Positions 18,371-27,783 of a stretch of 64,000 nucleotides of DNA are shown here, piece by piece; positions within the stretch are counted from its first letter, which is position 1, and each line of letters starts with the position of its first letter. The stretch is from Giardia muris (lineage: Eukaryota; Fornicata; Diplomonadida; Hexamitidae). The DNA is taken from assembly GCA_006247105.1 (NCBI GenBank), contig CM016926.1, positions 2,108,001 through 2,172,000 on the forward strand. The letters run 5' to 3'. The translations under genes and the position numbers were made by a program. The notes beneath the pieces were generated by a model. It ran no database searches. It worked only from the letters and a program-made list of their open reading frames with translations, and had not been told where the DNA came from.

Positions 18371-21300
18371 ATGTCTGAGGGGTCAAGCGAAACGGGTCAG
18401 ATGAGTCTCGAGGAGCTCGAGGTCGGCCCCGTGACCCCCAGGGCGGCCGCAAAGCCGATTTCCGGGCAGCGCCGGACCATCCAGCAGACCCAGGCGGACC
18501 TAAAGGCCTTAAATGACGTTCTCCTTTCATGCATCTCAAATTCAGAACGCACCATCAGTGCCGCCCGTGCTGGAAGCACCTCTGCCAATCGGGCTCCCGC
18601 CACTCTGGGACTTCAGGGGGGCGACGAGCTCACCAGCACTCCTAAGCAACGCCCTAAGACCGGAGGAGCACAGCCCAGTTACCAAGGTGGTTATATTCGA
18701 GCTACGGGATCTCAAGATCGTCCACATTCGGCTGGACCAACTGGACGTATGACGTCTCGGGTCCTAGTCCGCGCAGACAGCCGCCCCTTTGGGGCCAGCA
18801 ACGGCCCGAGTAATGACTCGTCTTTGGGCCTGGGATCCGTGGATACGCCCCTTATCCATCCTTCTACAACTCCCTACTATTCGGATGGGCGCGGCACACC
18901 GTTGCGGCAGTCGAGGTCCGCCCCACCCGAGGACCGCGACTCCCTTTCCGACCTTCCAGGATTCATGGTGGATTCTTCACTTGATAACGGACCCTCCACT
19001 GGCGTGCGCAGCTCGCAGCACTTGACCAGGCCTGGAACCTCGACCCGACGCAGACCATTCTCCTTCGAGCAAGGCCCCTCTCAATATGTTTCCGATCTCG
19101 ATAACATGCCATCCTTCGGCGGAACGGTGCTCAGAGAACGCTCCATTGCATTCGATGTCCTCGAACGCGATAACAACGCCCTGCGCGTAGAGCTGAACAT
19201 TAAGAACCGGGAGATGAGCGCAGCTCGGGAGCGGATTGCAGAACTGACAGACGCGTTACGTGAGCAAGAGTATAGGGCCGAGACCGCGCAGCACAAGCTG
19301 GACAACGTGAAGCAGAATGCGGAGAAGTACATCATCGCCCGAGACGAGGAGATCACGCGTCTGAACGGAGAGCTCCAGCAGATGGAGTCCCACTTTCTCG
19401 ACAAGCTCGCGATAGCCGAAGAGCGGATCGCGAACTACGACGTCCAGGCCGAGGAGATCCGCAGCCTTCGGTCCCGCCTCGATTTCATGCAGGGCGAGAA
19501 CGCATCAAGTAATGACTCCTGGTCCTCCATCTTGCGAACGAAGGAGTCTCAGATCGAAACGATGCGGAAGGATGCCGAGAGGAAGCATGAGCTCGAGGTG
19601 AGGGTAACGAAAAACCAGGCGGAAATAGCGCTCCTACAACAGGAGGCTCTCTCGCTGAAGCGCCAGCTGGCAGATGCCCAGCGGGCTTGCGCAGAACAGG
19701 CCGAGAGCTATCAGGTCGAGAAGGCGGCTCTCGAGGCTAAGGCCAAGAAGCTCTCTGCCGACTTGGCGGCCTCACAGAAGCTTGTCCTCGAGCTTGAGGG
19801 TCGAATCAGCACGTACATCCCAGAGATCGAACGCCTGACCATGATCGTCGATGGAGTCCGCTCCGAGTCTGTGCAGGAGCGCGACAAGCTACTACACAAC
19901 GTTCAGATCACGCGCACTTGGATCAGGAAGATGGAGACGACTCTTTCCCTTCCAAGTCTACGTGGGGCTCCCATAGAGGAGGAGCTCAAGGCCTTGGAGA
20001 CAGCCATAAACGGCCTATCCCAAGGCTCCGGCTTCGCTATATCACGAAAGCAGCCCAGTGGAACTGGAACAGAGGATGAAGCATTAAAGGATAAGATTCA
20101 GGCGTTATCCTCTCTCATTGGGAGCCTTAATGGTGCCACTGGCGAAATTAAGCCAGGAGACACGGATGCCGCGTTGGTGTACATCGAGACGATGGCCAAA
20201 CGGATGTCTGAGAAGGCTGCACAGGTTACGCAGGTCACACAAGCCAATACCGAGTCAATGCGTGAACTGGAACTACAACGCCAACGAAATGCTGTATTGA
20301 CTGAGCAACTGCAGAAGCTTCGCGAACAACGGCAAACACCATTGCCTCGAGCGGAGGGTACCGAGGAAGTACAACAGCTCCAAAACGACCTTAAACAAGT
20401 TAAGGACGCGCTTGCAGCAGCGATGGTCAAACACCTCCAGGAAACAACGGCTCTGGAGGCCGAGATAGCGCGCCTGAAGGCCGACCCTACTCTGTCGTCT
20501 GGAGCCAACGCTACTGACACCCAGCTCTCCCACAAAGCGTATGCAGCGCTTTGCACGGATAATGATGAGCTCCATGCCCAAGTTGACACTCTCAGCAGCC
20601 TTCTCAAAGAAAAGGAGCGCGAACTTGCCCTCATCACTGAAGAGCTGCATACCCATAGCCAGTCAACACAGAGAGTTGATGAGCTCACAAAGGCGAATGA
20701 GACCATGGAGGGAGAGCTAGAACGACTTCGTGTGGAACATGAGGCGGGCCTTCGAGAGGTTTTGTCGACCCGCTCGGAGCTATCGTTCCGAGGCGAACAG
20801 ATTCGCGACCTTCAAGAACAGCTCTCGGTGATGACACAGCAGCGCAACGCCCTTGAAGAGCGTCTGATGGATACTTATAACTCTGTCGCCGCCCATGATC
20901 AAGATAAGGCGGATAAGGAGCGTCTTCTGCAGGAGGAGCTATCCGCATCACGCATCCAGCTCCAGCAGGCGGTCGAGGAAAGTCACGCGATGCAGCAGAC
21001 GAAGGACATGATCATCCAGCGTATTTCGGAGGAGCTCGTGGAAACACGTAGTACAGTCGAGATGATGGATAGCCGTCTCACAGAGAAGCTGAAGACCACC
21101 GAAGAGCGCGCCGCCACCTTACAGGAACGTGTTACCGAGTTGGAGTCTCTTCTTCGCGATGAGCATGACCGTTCCAATAAGCTTGCACATGACCTTGCCA
21201 TCTCTCGTGAGACAAATGAGGCTCTTACAAACAAGATGATCAAGGACACCATGCGTATCGAAAAGGAAAAGGATGAACTTGAGGCCAGGCTGACTATGGA

Positions 21301-22975
21301 CCGTGACCGCCTCCAGGCACAATATGAGGAGACTATTCGATTGGCAAACGAGCAAATTGCACTACTCGAGAAGCAGGTTGACGAGCTTCGGGGGGCACGG
21401 TCTGATCCAAGAGATGGTCTAGTCGATGCTCTCTCGTCGGACCTGGATACTCTTAAAGAGAAACATGCGCACACCGTTGCCGAGCTCACCGACAAGCTCA
21501 ACGAGCTGCAAGCCACCCTCCTCTCTGAGAAGGATGCTAGTGTTGCAACGATCACACGACTCACTGCGGCACACAATGCTACGCAACAGGAGCTCGAGTC
21601 GACTCAGAAGTGCCTTGAGGCGGCGACAGGTCAGTATGATGCCGATCTTAGGCGCATCCGGGCCGAGGCGCGTGCCTCAGAGGAGGACCTACGTCAACAA
21701 CTGGACGAGGCGAATAGCGAGATTGCGGCTCTCGGGTTACGCCTTCAGGAGCATGCCTCTCAAAAGGGGTCCGAGGTGAGTGCTCTCAGCGAGGCCTTAC
21801 AGGAGGCGCAGAACGCGATTACAGAGCGTGACACGATTGTGGAAGGCACGAAGCGAGTGATCCGGGACCTCACCACTGAGCTTGAGACGCTTCGGGCCGC
21901 GGCAAAAACGGCCGAGATGCGCTCGAATGATGAGCTCCGGGAGATCAGCGAGCTCGTTCGAAGCTTCCGTTATGACGTTGTTACAACGCAGGCTGACAAG
22001 GATTCACGCATTGAGGCATTAGAGCGGAGAATTCGCGACCTTGATGCGGAGAAGAATACCGTCACTGAACGCAAAGATGAGATCATTGAGAGGCTTTCCT
22101 CTGACCTTATCAGGCTACAGAAGCAGATGGAGGATGTCCGTACCAACTCGTCGGCGAAGATCGACCAGCTTCGACAGGATCTGCTAGCCTCCGAGGTTTC
22201 AGGGAGTACCACTGCAAGCCGTCTTCAGGCACAGTTGGAGGCTGCGCATCTGGAGAGTTCCGAGGCGGAACGGCGGTATACGCGTGAGCGGAGCGAACTC
22301 GAAACCCAGATCGAGAAACTGACATATGAGCTTGAAAAGGAGCGTCGGGAGTCATCGGAAAGGTTGCGGCAAACAACCGCGAACTCCATGGAGCAGCTCG
22401 AAATCCTTCAGCGGGAATTGCATGCGGCTCAGGCGCGCGTCACCGAGGATCAGAGCGATAGAGTCACTCTCTTATCAACAGAACTTATTGCTAAGAATAA
22501 GACGATTGAGCAGCTTCAGTTACAACTTCGAGATGCCGAGGAGCGTTTACGACGTACAGATCGCGAGAGTGGCCAAGTGATCAAGCACCTACAAGACTCC
22601 ATCGAGGTTCTGAACGAGCAATTCGAGGAGATGCGTACTATGAAGGATGGAGTAATCGATCGTCTATCTCGACAGGTACGTAGCTCGAGTTCACGACTAC
22701 CCTCACGTCCATCCTCGGCAAGTTCTTCGCGTCCCTTACAATCAGAGGAGTCGGAGGCAGCTCAGATCGCTCGTTTGAAACGGGAACTCAAAGAGACAAG
22801 AGCGTTACTTGACCGGACGATCCGTGCACAAGAGCAGGATTTACATTCTCTAACCGAGAAGGTGGACGAACAGATGCGAGAGTTGAATGCTCGAGATCTC
22901 CGGATCGAGGAATTACAAGACAGTCTAGAGCTAACAACATCAAAATTGTATGAGCGGGAAAGCAAGGGGATGTGA
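18371..22975 (+). CDS. Giant coiled-coil protein 1, probably cytoskeletal
   Basis: A 1534-residue protein with no domain I recognise. Residues 1-230 are low-complexity and disordered (Ser, Thr, Pro, Gly, Arg). From about residue 250 to the end it is almost continuous heptad sequence rich in Glu, Gln, Leu, Arg and Ala, with a few breaks (for example the Ser/Arg-rich SSSSRLPSRPSSASSSRP near residue 1440). There is no motor, kinase or membrane segment. Size and composition fit basal-body, disc or axoneme scaffold proteins of Giardia, which is inference. The ATG follows AATAAAAA. The stop is 5 bp from the stop of the convergent gene at 22981. Confidence 0.85.
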   Translation: MSEGSSETGQMSLEELEVGPVTPRAAAKPISGQRRTIQQTQADLKALNDVLLSCISNSERTISAARAGSTSANRAPATLGLQGGDELTSTPKQRPKTGGAQPSYQGGYIRATGSQDRPHSAGPTGRMTSRVLVRADSRPFGASNGPSNDSSLGLGSVDTPLIHPSTTPYYSDGRGTPLRQSRSAPPEDRDSLSDLPGFMVDSSLDNGPSTGVRSSQHLTRPGTSTRRRPFSFEQGPSQYVSDLDNMPSFGGTVLRERSIAFDVLERDNNALRVELNIKNREMSAARERIAELTDALREQEYRAETAQHKLDNVKQNAEKYIIARDEEITRLNGELQQMESHFLDKLAIAEERIANYDVQAEEIRSLRSRLDFMQGENASSNDSWSSILRTKESQIETMRKDAERKHELEVRVTKNQAEIALLQQEALSLKRQLADAQRACAEQAESYQVEKAALEAKAKKLSADLAASQKLVLELEGRISTYIPEIERLTMIVDGVRSESVQERDKLLHNVQITRTWIRKMETTLSLPSLRGAPIEEELKALETAINGLSQGSGFAISRKQPSGTGTEDEALKDKIQALSSLIGSLNGATGEIKPGDTDAALVYIETMAKRMSEKAAQVTQVTQANTESMRELELQRQRNAVLTEQLQKLREQRQTPLPRAEGTEEVQQLQNDLKQVKDALAAAMVKHLQETTALEAEIARLKADPTLSSGANATDTQLSHKAYAALCTDNDELHAQVDTLSSLLKEKERELALITEELHTHSQSTQRVDELTKANETMEGELERLRVEHEAGLREVLSTRSELSFRGEQIRDLQEQLSVMTQQRNALEERLMDTYNSVAAHDQDKADKERLLQEELSASRIQLQQAVEESHAMQQTKDMIIQRISEELVETRSTVEMMDSRLTEKLKTTEERAATLQERVTELESLLRDEHDRSNKLAHDLAISRETNEALTNKMIKDTMRIEKEKDELEARLTMDRDRLQAQYEETIRLANEQIALLEKQVDELRGARSDPRDGLVDALSSDLDTLKEKHAHTVAELTDKLNELQATLLSEKDASVATITRLTAAHNATQQELESTQKCLEAATGQYDADLRRIRAEARASEEDLRQQLDEANSEIAALGLRLQEHASQKGSEVSALSEALQEAQNAITERDTIVEGTKRVIRDLTTELETLRAAAKTAEMRSNDELREISELVRSFRYDVVTTQADKDSRIEALERRIRDLDAEKNTVTERKDEIIERLSSDLIRLQKQMEDVRTNSSAKIDQLRQDLLASEVSGSTTASRLQAQLEAAHLESSEAERRYTRERSELETQIEKLTYELEKERRESSERLRQTTANSMEQLEILQRELHAAQARVTEDQSDRVTLLSTELIAKNKTIEQLQLQLRDAEERLRRTDRESGQVIKHLQDSIEVLNEQFEEMRTMKDGVIDRLSRQVRSSSSRLPSRPSSASSSRPLQSEESEAAQIARLKRELKETRALLDRTIRAQEQDLHSLTEKVDEQMRELNARDLRIEELQDSLELTTSKLYERESKGM

Positions 22976-22980
22976 GGCGT

Positions 22981-23880
22981 CTAGTAGCCAGTCCCACGTT
23001 TCTCGAGCTCCAGGAGACGCCTACTGAGATAAAGATTGACCTCATCGACGAGGTCCAGAGGGACCTCGATGGGGATGGTGGGGATTCCTGTGCAGTTCCG
23101 GTTGAGATCCTCGAGGGAGTCTGTGCAGCCAATGACTTGACGAAGGTCCTCGTTATTCATCATCGTCAAGAAGATCTTTCGAAGACGGAGGGCTCCGGAA
23201 CGATAGAGGGCGGCCGTCCGCTCCAGAATCGCGTAGGGGTATGGCCGGAAGTAATGGGACCCGCATACTCTTTTGATATCCAGTAGGGCGTCATTTAGAG
23301 TCTGCGGCCGTTCTTGATTAGCATCCGCAATCATTGCCGCCTGCTCAAGAGCTTGCCGTTGCTGCTCCGCGTTCATCGTCCGAGACTGGTAGCGGATCGT
23401 CGTGTCGTCGTTGTCACTCTGTGGAGGAGTGGTGGTGGAGTTGATGACGATTGGCATACGGTTGTATTGCCTTTTGATGCGAAGAACGTTGTCCAGGAAG
23501 AAGAGCTCCTCGCGGGACACTCGTGGCCGTAGGTGTGAGCATTGCGCGCGCGTATAACGGATGACTGCCAGTCGCTTCAACGAGTCCGGGATGACACCAT
23601 CCTTCACGAGTTCTGCGAGGATGGCTGTGCTAGTGATGAAGCGGCCCGGGAAGGACTCCTCGGAGCAGATCCGGAAGAACTGGGAGCGCAGGAAGCCGGC
23701 GTTGGTGAACTTGGCGATGGCATCCTGAAGGCTGCCCAGGGTCTCGAAGTGCTTCGGCTCCAGCTGGATGTCGAGCTTGTTACTGAGGCGGTAGAGGGGG
23801 TTATCGATCGTGCTACGGTTGGTGAGGGAATAAATCGAGACTGTGACGTTGACCATAGCGTTGTTATTGAGGCCACTCAT
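22981..23880 (-). CDS. Conserved-looking hypothetical protein, function unknown
   Basis: A 299-residue soluble protein I cannot place. The N-terminal ~60 residues (MVNVTVSIYSLTNRSTIDNP onward) read like an alternating strand-turn segment. The middle (residues ~70-170) is mixed helical with several Arg/Phe-rich blocks, residues ~155-215 are a polar linker with Gln-rich helix, and the C-terminal 90 residues are helical, ending LSRRLLELEKRGTGY. No zinc ligands or membrane spans are seen. The start ATG follows AAATAAAAAAG, a strong initiator context in this genome, which supports it being a real gene. It is divergent from DRC4 and convergent with coiled-coil protein 1. Confidence 0.75.
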   Translation of the reverse strand: MSGLNNNAMVNVTVSIYSLTNRSTIDNPLYRLSNKLDIQLEPKHFETLGSLQDAIAKFTNAGFLRSQFFRICSEESFPGRFITSTAILAELVKDGVIPDSLKRLAVIRYTRAQCSHLRPRVSREELFFLDNVLRIKRQYNRMPIVINSTTTPPQSDNDDTTIRYQSRTMNAEQQRQALEQAAMIADANQERPQTLNDALLDIKRVCGSHYFRPYPYAILERTAALYRSGALRLRKIFLTMMNNEDLRQVIGCTDSLEDLNRNCTGIPTIPIEVPLDLVDEVNLYLSRRLLELEKRGTGY

Positions 23881-23998
23881 CTTTTTTATTTCTTCTAGGA
23901 TCCGGGATAGAATCGTTCTCAGTATCCCATACCCTGGATAGGTCTCTTCATCCTCCGTCTAACCCCCCTCCATTGGGATTTCTTGGTCCCGAAAAAAA

Positions 23999-25408
23999 AT
24001 GCCACCTACGAGTAAGGGGAAGAAGGGATCCAAAGGAACGAAGGCCAAGAAACCGAAGGTGACCGATGAGCTGACGGCAGAGTTGACGGCGAAGGTCGAG
24101 GAGCGGGACAAGCAGATCGCAGACCTGGGGGCGGAACTTCAGCGCGAACGTGAGTCTCGTAATTTCTTCCAGTTGGAGAAGGATAAGATCTACACCCTCT
24201 ACGAGGTCGCCAAATCCCAGCTGGAAGAGGCGCGTGCTAGTCTTCGTGCGAAAAATCAGGAACTTGAAGAGGTTGTTGAGAACCATCAAGTAACGGTCCG
24301 TGTTTACCAGCAAAAGGTCAAGGATATCATGTACGGCCATCAGCAGGACGCCACACAGTTGAAGGTGACGTCCGAACAAGCCCTCCGGGCCGAGGAGGAC
24401 TTCCACCGGACACGTGAGTCAGAACTCCTTCGTGAAATCGATGCACTTAAGCTCCGCCTCAAGGAGGCCTCCTTGAACTCCCAAGACATGCTACGGCAGT
24501 CGAAGGATCAACATAGCCGGTCCAACTCCTTGGTACGGCAGCAGTATGAACAACAGCTTTGGGCCATGCAAAAGGATTTCGAACTTAAACTTCGCAGCAT
24601 CTTGCAGGAGTCCGAGACCCGACGCAAGGCCGAGGTCATGGAGGTTGAGACGAATAAGAACACCCAAATCGATGAATTAGTCCTTCAGCATGAGAAGAAC
24701 TTCCAGAAGATGAAGACCTATTACACTGGGATCACGACCTCCAACCTCGACCTGATCAAGTCCTTGAAGGATGAGCTCGAGGACTTGCGTAAGCGCCAGA
24801 TCGCGAATGAGCAGCTCATGTTCGAGATCGCCCAAGAGAACCGCCGGCTCACCCAACCCTTACAGAACGCGTTGGCAGAGGTCGAGGCACTCCGGCGGAA
24901 GCTCGAGGGCGTCGAGAAGGAGAATGCCGCGCTCCAGCGTTCCCATACCCGTGCGGAGGCGTTACAGAAGGAGCTCCGGGCCATCCTTTGGGAGAATGAT
25001 CAGATGAAGCAGATTCTTAAGGACACCAGCTTCGAGCGCGATGACCTTCGGGCACGTTTTGAGGCGGCAGTCCAAGACGTCGCACAACGGAGCGTCTTCC
25101 GTGAGACTCTTCTTGAAAGACGTGTCGCGGCTCTTAACACAGAGCTTGAGTCGCGCCAAGCTCAATTGACAGAGATCCTGGCCGCCGCGAACCTTGACGG
25201 TGCTGTTGCAAACGCTGTCAACGCTCAACTCGACTCGGTCCTGGAGAATAAGAACCGAAGCATTCGTGAGCTTTCATTCGAACTGGCACGCGTGATGCGG
25301 TTGTACAACGAAGCAATTCGAGTGTTCCGTACGAAGATTATCGAGGCGGGACTACCGATTGGCGATCTTGACGGCTTCAGACCCTTCGAGGTCAAGGAGG
25401 ACCTATGA
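23999..25408 (+). CDS. DRC4: Dynein regulatory complex subunit 4 (GAS8/trypanin/PF2)
   Basis: A 469-residue, nearly all-helical protein of the length typical for GAS8/DRC4. It starts with a Lys-rich segment (GKKGSKGTKAKKPK), then coiled coil. Diagnostic blocks are SRNFFQLEKDKIYTLYEVAK (residues ~57-76) and the following VTVRVYQQKVKDIMYGHQ, which match the RNYFQLERDKINTFWEI and KVYKQKVKHLLYEHQ blocks of GAS8. The later LTQPLQNALAEVE and the C-terminal RELSFELARVMRLYNEAIR also fit. DRC4 is part of the nexin-dynein regulatory complex that links axonemal doublets and controls dynein sliding. The ATG follows a run of eight A. It is expected in all eight Giardia flagella. Confidence 0.93.
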   Translation: MPPTSKGKKGSKGTKAKKPKVTDELTAELTAKVEERDKQIADLGAELQRERESRNFFQLEKDKIYTLYEVAKSQLEEARASLRAKNQELEEVVENHQVTVRVYQQKVKDIMYGHQQDATQLKVTSEQALRAEEDFHRTRESELLREIDALKLRLKEASLNSQDMLRQSKDQHSRSNSLVRQQYEQQLWAMQKDFELKLRSILQESETRRKAEVMEVETNKNTQIDELVLQHEKNFQKMKTYYTGITTSNLDLIKSLKDELEDLRKRQIANEQLMFEIAQENRRLTQPLQNALAEVEALRRKLEGVEKENAALQRSHTRAEALQKELRAILWENDQMKQILKDTSFERDDLRARFEAAVQDVAQRSVFRETLLERRVAALNTELESRQAQLTEILAAANLDGAVANAVNAQLDSVLENKNRSIRELSFELARVMRLYNEAIRVFRTKIIEAGLPIGDLDGFRPFEVKEDL

Positions 25409-25444
25409 GGAAGTAGGGTAGATGGGTAAAGAGGGTCATGCGCG

Positions 25445-25450
25445 TTCACA
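25445..25450 (-). terminator. Poly(A)-type signal TGTGAA
   Basis: TGTGAAC begins immediately after the TAG of the HACD-like gene, within the 42-bp gap to the convergent DRC4 gene. Confidence 0.45.
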
Positions 25451-26107
25451 CTACTCATCGTTCTCAATCCTAGTCCTGGCCGCCTCCAGGTATGCTTGTT
25501 GCTCCGCGTACAGGGCGGGTCGCGTCACTGCTCGATAACGAAGCCAGTAATTGACAAAATGGAAAAGAGGAAAGGCGGAGAAGTAGAACAAGGCGGCAAA
25601 GCGCCAAAGCTCCCGGTCCGGAGACGCCCAAGTATAACTCCAGATCTTTCGGAGGTATAGGACAGCCTCTCCGCCGAAGATAGTGAGCGGGTGGAACCAG
25701 ATCGGGAAATTATAGCGTGCCAAAGCGGTGACACGGAGCGCCTCGCCAACATCAAGGATATCTGCGGCGTATAGGGCCCTAGTAAGGTCGCTGAGGCTAT
25801 AAAGTAGTCCCATTAACAAGGAAAAGCATGAGTAATTGGAGTCAATGAGCCATGTGACGACTGGAACACGCCCAAGTGCCGACCCAATGACTGTTAGGGG
25901 AACCGTGACCTGGCCACGCACCAGAGAGATCATGAGCTCGACAAGATGGAATGCAAGCTCGAGACGAAGGAGGATGTAGTATGGGGCGAAAAGCTCGTCT
26001 CGGCGCTCTGGCTCTACCCCATGGAGCGATAGGAGGATCAGAGACGCTAGGACGTTCAGTCCACTCGTGATGAAGAGCGAATAGTAGAATGCAAGACGGA
26101 AGCCCAT
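25451..26107 (-). CDS. 3-hydroxyacyl-CoA dehydratase-like protein (HACD/PTPLA/Phs1 family)
   Basis: A 218-residue multispan membrane protein, almost the length of yeast Phs1. About six hydrophobic segments are seen. The family block is at 103-150: YSLSDLTRALYAA, then ARYNFPIWFHPLTIFGGE, corresponding to the EIIRYxFY and ARYTxFxxLYPxGxxxE blocks. HACDs remove water from 3-hydroxyacyl-CoA in ER very-long-chain fatty acid elongation. Oddly the catalytic Tyr of the LYP motif is His (H139) and the spacing to the Glu (E147) is eight instead of seven; Asp replaces the usual Glu before Arg at 107-110. Either the motif has drifted or activity is lost. It lies 17 bp behind the glucosyltransferase gene, both lipid-related and co-oriented. 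Confidence 0.72.
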   Translation of the reverse strand: MGFRLAFYYSLFITSGLNVLASLILLSLHGVEPERRDELFAPYYILLRLELAFHLVELMISLVRGQVTVPLTVIGSALGRVPVVTWLIDSNYSCFSLLMGLLYSLSDLTRALYAADILDVGEALRVTALARYNFPIWFHPLTIFGGEAVLYLRKIWSYTWASPDRELWRFAALFYFSAFPLFHFVNYWLRYRAVTRPALYAEQQAYLEAARTRIENDE

Positions 26108-26124
26108 ATAATTTCCATGGCAAT

Positions 26125-27657
26125 CTAGACCGCCGCCCGCTGCTTCACGACGGTGGACGGCTCCTTCCGGTATCTCCGAGGAGTAACCGCAACTACAGAT
26201 CCTTTCTGGACTTTATATCGAAGACGTCCCCAATCTACCGAATTGACCCCAATGGCCGCGGCGGCGGCCACCGGGACCGTGAAGATGTAACATATGAAGG
26301 CTAGCGCGGTCCCAAGGAGGGAGACGTGGCTCCTTGTCCGTAGCTTGTCTCGAGAGCAAGAATTACTGAGAGAGACGAATGTCTTGAAACAGACGTTATG
26401 AGAGACTGCCAGGAGAATGAGGGCGAAGGCGTACGTCCCGGTGCTGGTGACTAACCGGTTATATGCGAGCTGGGGGCTATCTGTTATCGGGATCAAGTGT
26501 AAGGATTGAAGTAATAATAAAGAGCGGTCTACGAGGGTTTTCATGCCCAGTAGCTTCAGAATACAGCAGAAAGCCGCGGAAAGAGTGGTGAGAAGCCCTA
26601 TTATTACCAATAAGGTGAGACATGGAAACCCAATGAGAAGAACAGCGGCTGCACAGGAGTTCAGCAGGAATCCGTACGTATCTTGCCAGGTTCGAAGCAC
26701 AAAGAACTGCCGACGAAGGTACTCGAAGCAGGACCGGCGAAAGGTGTTAGTGACCGGTAGCTCGTTGACGAAGATGCATTCTTGTGGTGCAATGATCTGC
26801 ATCCGTGCCTTCTGAGCGACCGTGGATAGGATGGTATCCTCGGAGTACCCGCCCTTCTTCCAGAGGTCAACTATGGGGTGGGATTCTTTCCCGATTGGTT
26901 GTAATAAGGATTGACGGCGAATACAGAAGCACCCACCCCAGCAGGCTGGGACCCGACGGAAGAAGAAGGATAGCAGGTTGATGCTACGATAGACCATGAT
27001 GATGGCGTTACTCAATGGCGGCCGTTGTCCATGATCCTTGACTGGGACCTCTACGCTATACCCCGTGGAGATTAATGCTTGGGGAGACGTCTGTAAGGCG
27101 CCCACTAGACTAGGGATCGTGCTACGATGGACACGGATGTCATCATCGAAGACTATGACAAATTCCTCTGTACAGCTGTTCAGTGCTTCCAATACGTTAT
27201 GGATCTTCTGGGAGCAAAGTAGTGCGTCTCCCGCCTCGACAACTCTGACGGTATGGTTAGAGATGCGCTTGAAGACCAATGAGGCCGGTAACTGTAGTGG
27301 TTTCGTCAACGGTCCAATTGTACCTGTTTGTAACGCCTCCCGTGCCTCCTCTATCTGATGCACGCGCTCCAGGTACTTGCAAATGCTTTGGAACGCCGGG
27401 TCCTTGGCGGAGTCGACAACAAAGATGAACGATATTGGACCGGCATGTGCTGTGTTCAGTTGCGAGTTCCACCTCTCACATATATACGGGAAGTTGTACG
27501 CCCCACAACAGGGGAGAATGACCGCCACCGAGGCCGTAGATGGGACGGCCACTAACGAACTACATTGTGCTCTTTGAAGGAGTCGTAAGCGGGAGATGGC
27601 CAACCCACCCCATGCGAGAGACAGTTGGGTGCTCGCGACTAGGGCGACGCGTTCCAT
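26125..27657 (-). CDS. Ceramide glucosyltransferase-like enzyme (GT21/GT2 family)
   Basis: A 510-residue membrane glycosyltransferase. An N-terminal hydrophobic segment precedes a GT-A domain: VAVILPCCG (44-52), VVDSAKD (80-86, first Asp), FVIVFDDDIRVH (167-178, DxD), YSEDTIL (271-277, third acidic site) and RRQFFVLRTW (315-324), a variant of the (Q/R)xxRW motif. Two to four transmembrane segments follow, including FLLNSCAAAVLLIGFPCLTL and a C-terminal pair. This is the layout of UDP-glucose:ceramide glucosyltransferases, which make glucosylceramide on ER/Golgi membranes; a glucosylceramide synthase is known in G. intestinalis. The exact acceptor cannot be read from sequence. The ATG follows TCGATTAA. 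The HACD-like gene begins 17 bp after its stop. Confidence 0.8.
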   Translation of the reverse strand: MERVALVASTQLSLAWGGLAISRLRLLQRAQCSSLVAVPSTASVAVILPCCGAYNFPYICERWNSQLNTAHAGPISFIFVVDSAKDPAFQSICKYLERVHQIEEAREALQTGTIGPLTKPLQLPASLVFKRISNHTVRVVEAGDALLCSQKIHNVLEALNSCTEEFVIVFDDDIRVHRSTIPSLVGALQTSPQALISTGYSVEVPVKDHGQRPPLSNAIIMVYRSINLLSFFFRRVPACWGGCFCIRRQSLLQPIGKESHPIVDLWKKGGYSEDTILSTVAQKARMQIIAPQECIFVNELPVTNTFRRSCFEYLRRQFFVLRTWQDTYGFLLNSCAAAVLLIGFPCLTLLVIIGLLTTLSAAFCCILKLLGMKTLVDRSLLLLQSLHLIPITDSPQLAYNRLVTSTGTYAFALILLAVSHNVCFKTFVSLSNSCSRDKLRTRSHVSLLGTALAFICYIFTVPVAAAAAIGVNSVDWGRLRYKVQKGSVVAVTPRRYRKEPSTVVKQRAAV

Positions 27658-27783
27658 TTAATCGAGAGACCTGCAGAGCATGTACAGCAAGCGTTTACAG
27701 TCCACTCGGATATAGAACCCCACAGGCCTTATTCGCCTTTGGACGATGAGAGGTTGAGGTTGGACCGGGGTTGGGTCCTATCT

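Noticed and set aside
18285..18539. N-terminal extension of the ankyrin-RING gene
   Set aside because: It overlaps the start of coiled-coil gene 1; the internal ATG at 18284 follows an A-rich run and directly precedes the ankyrin fold.
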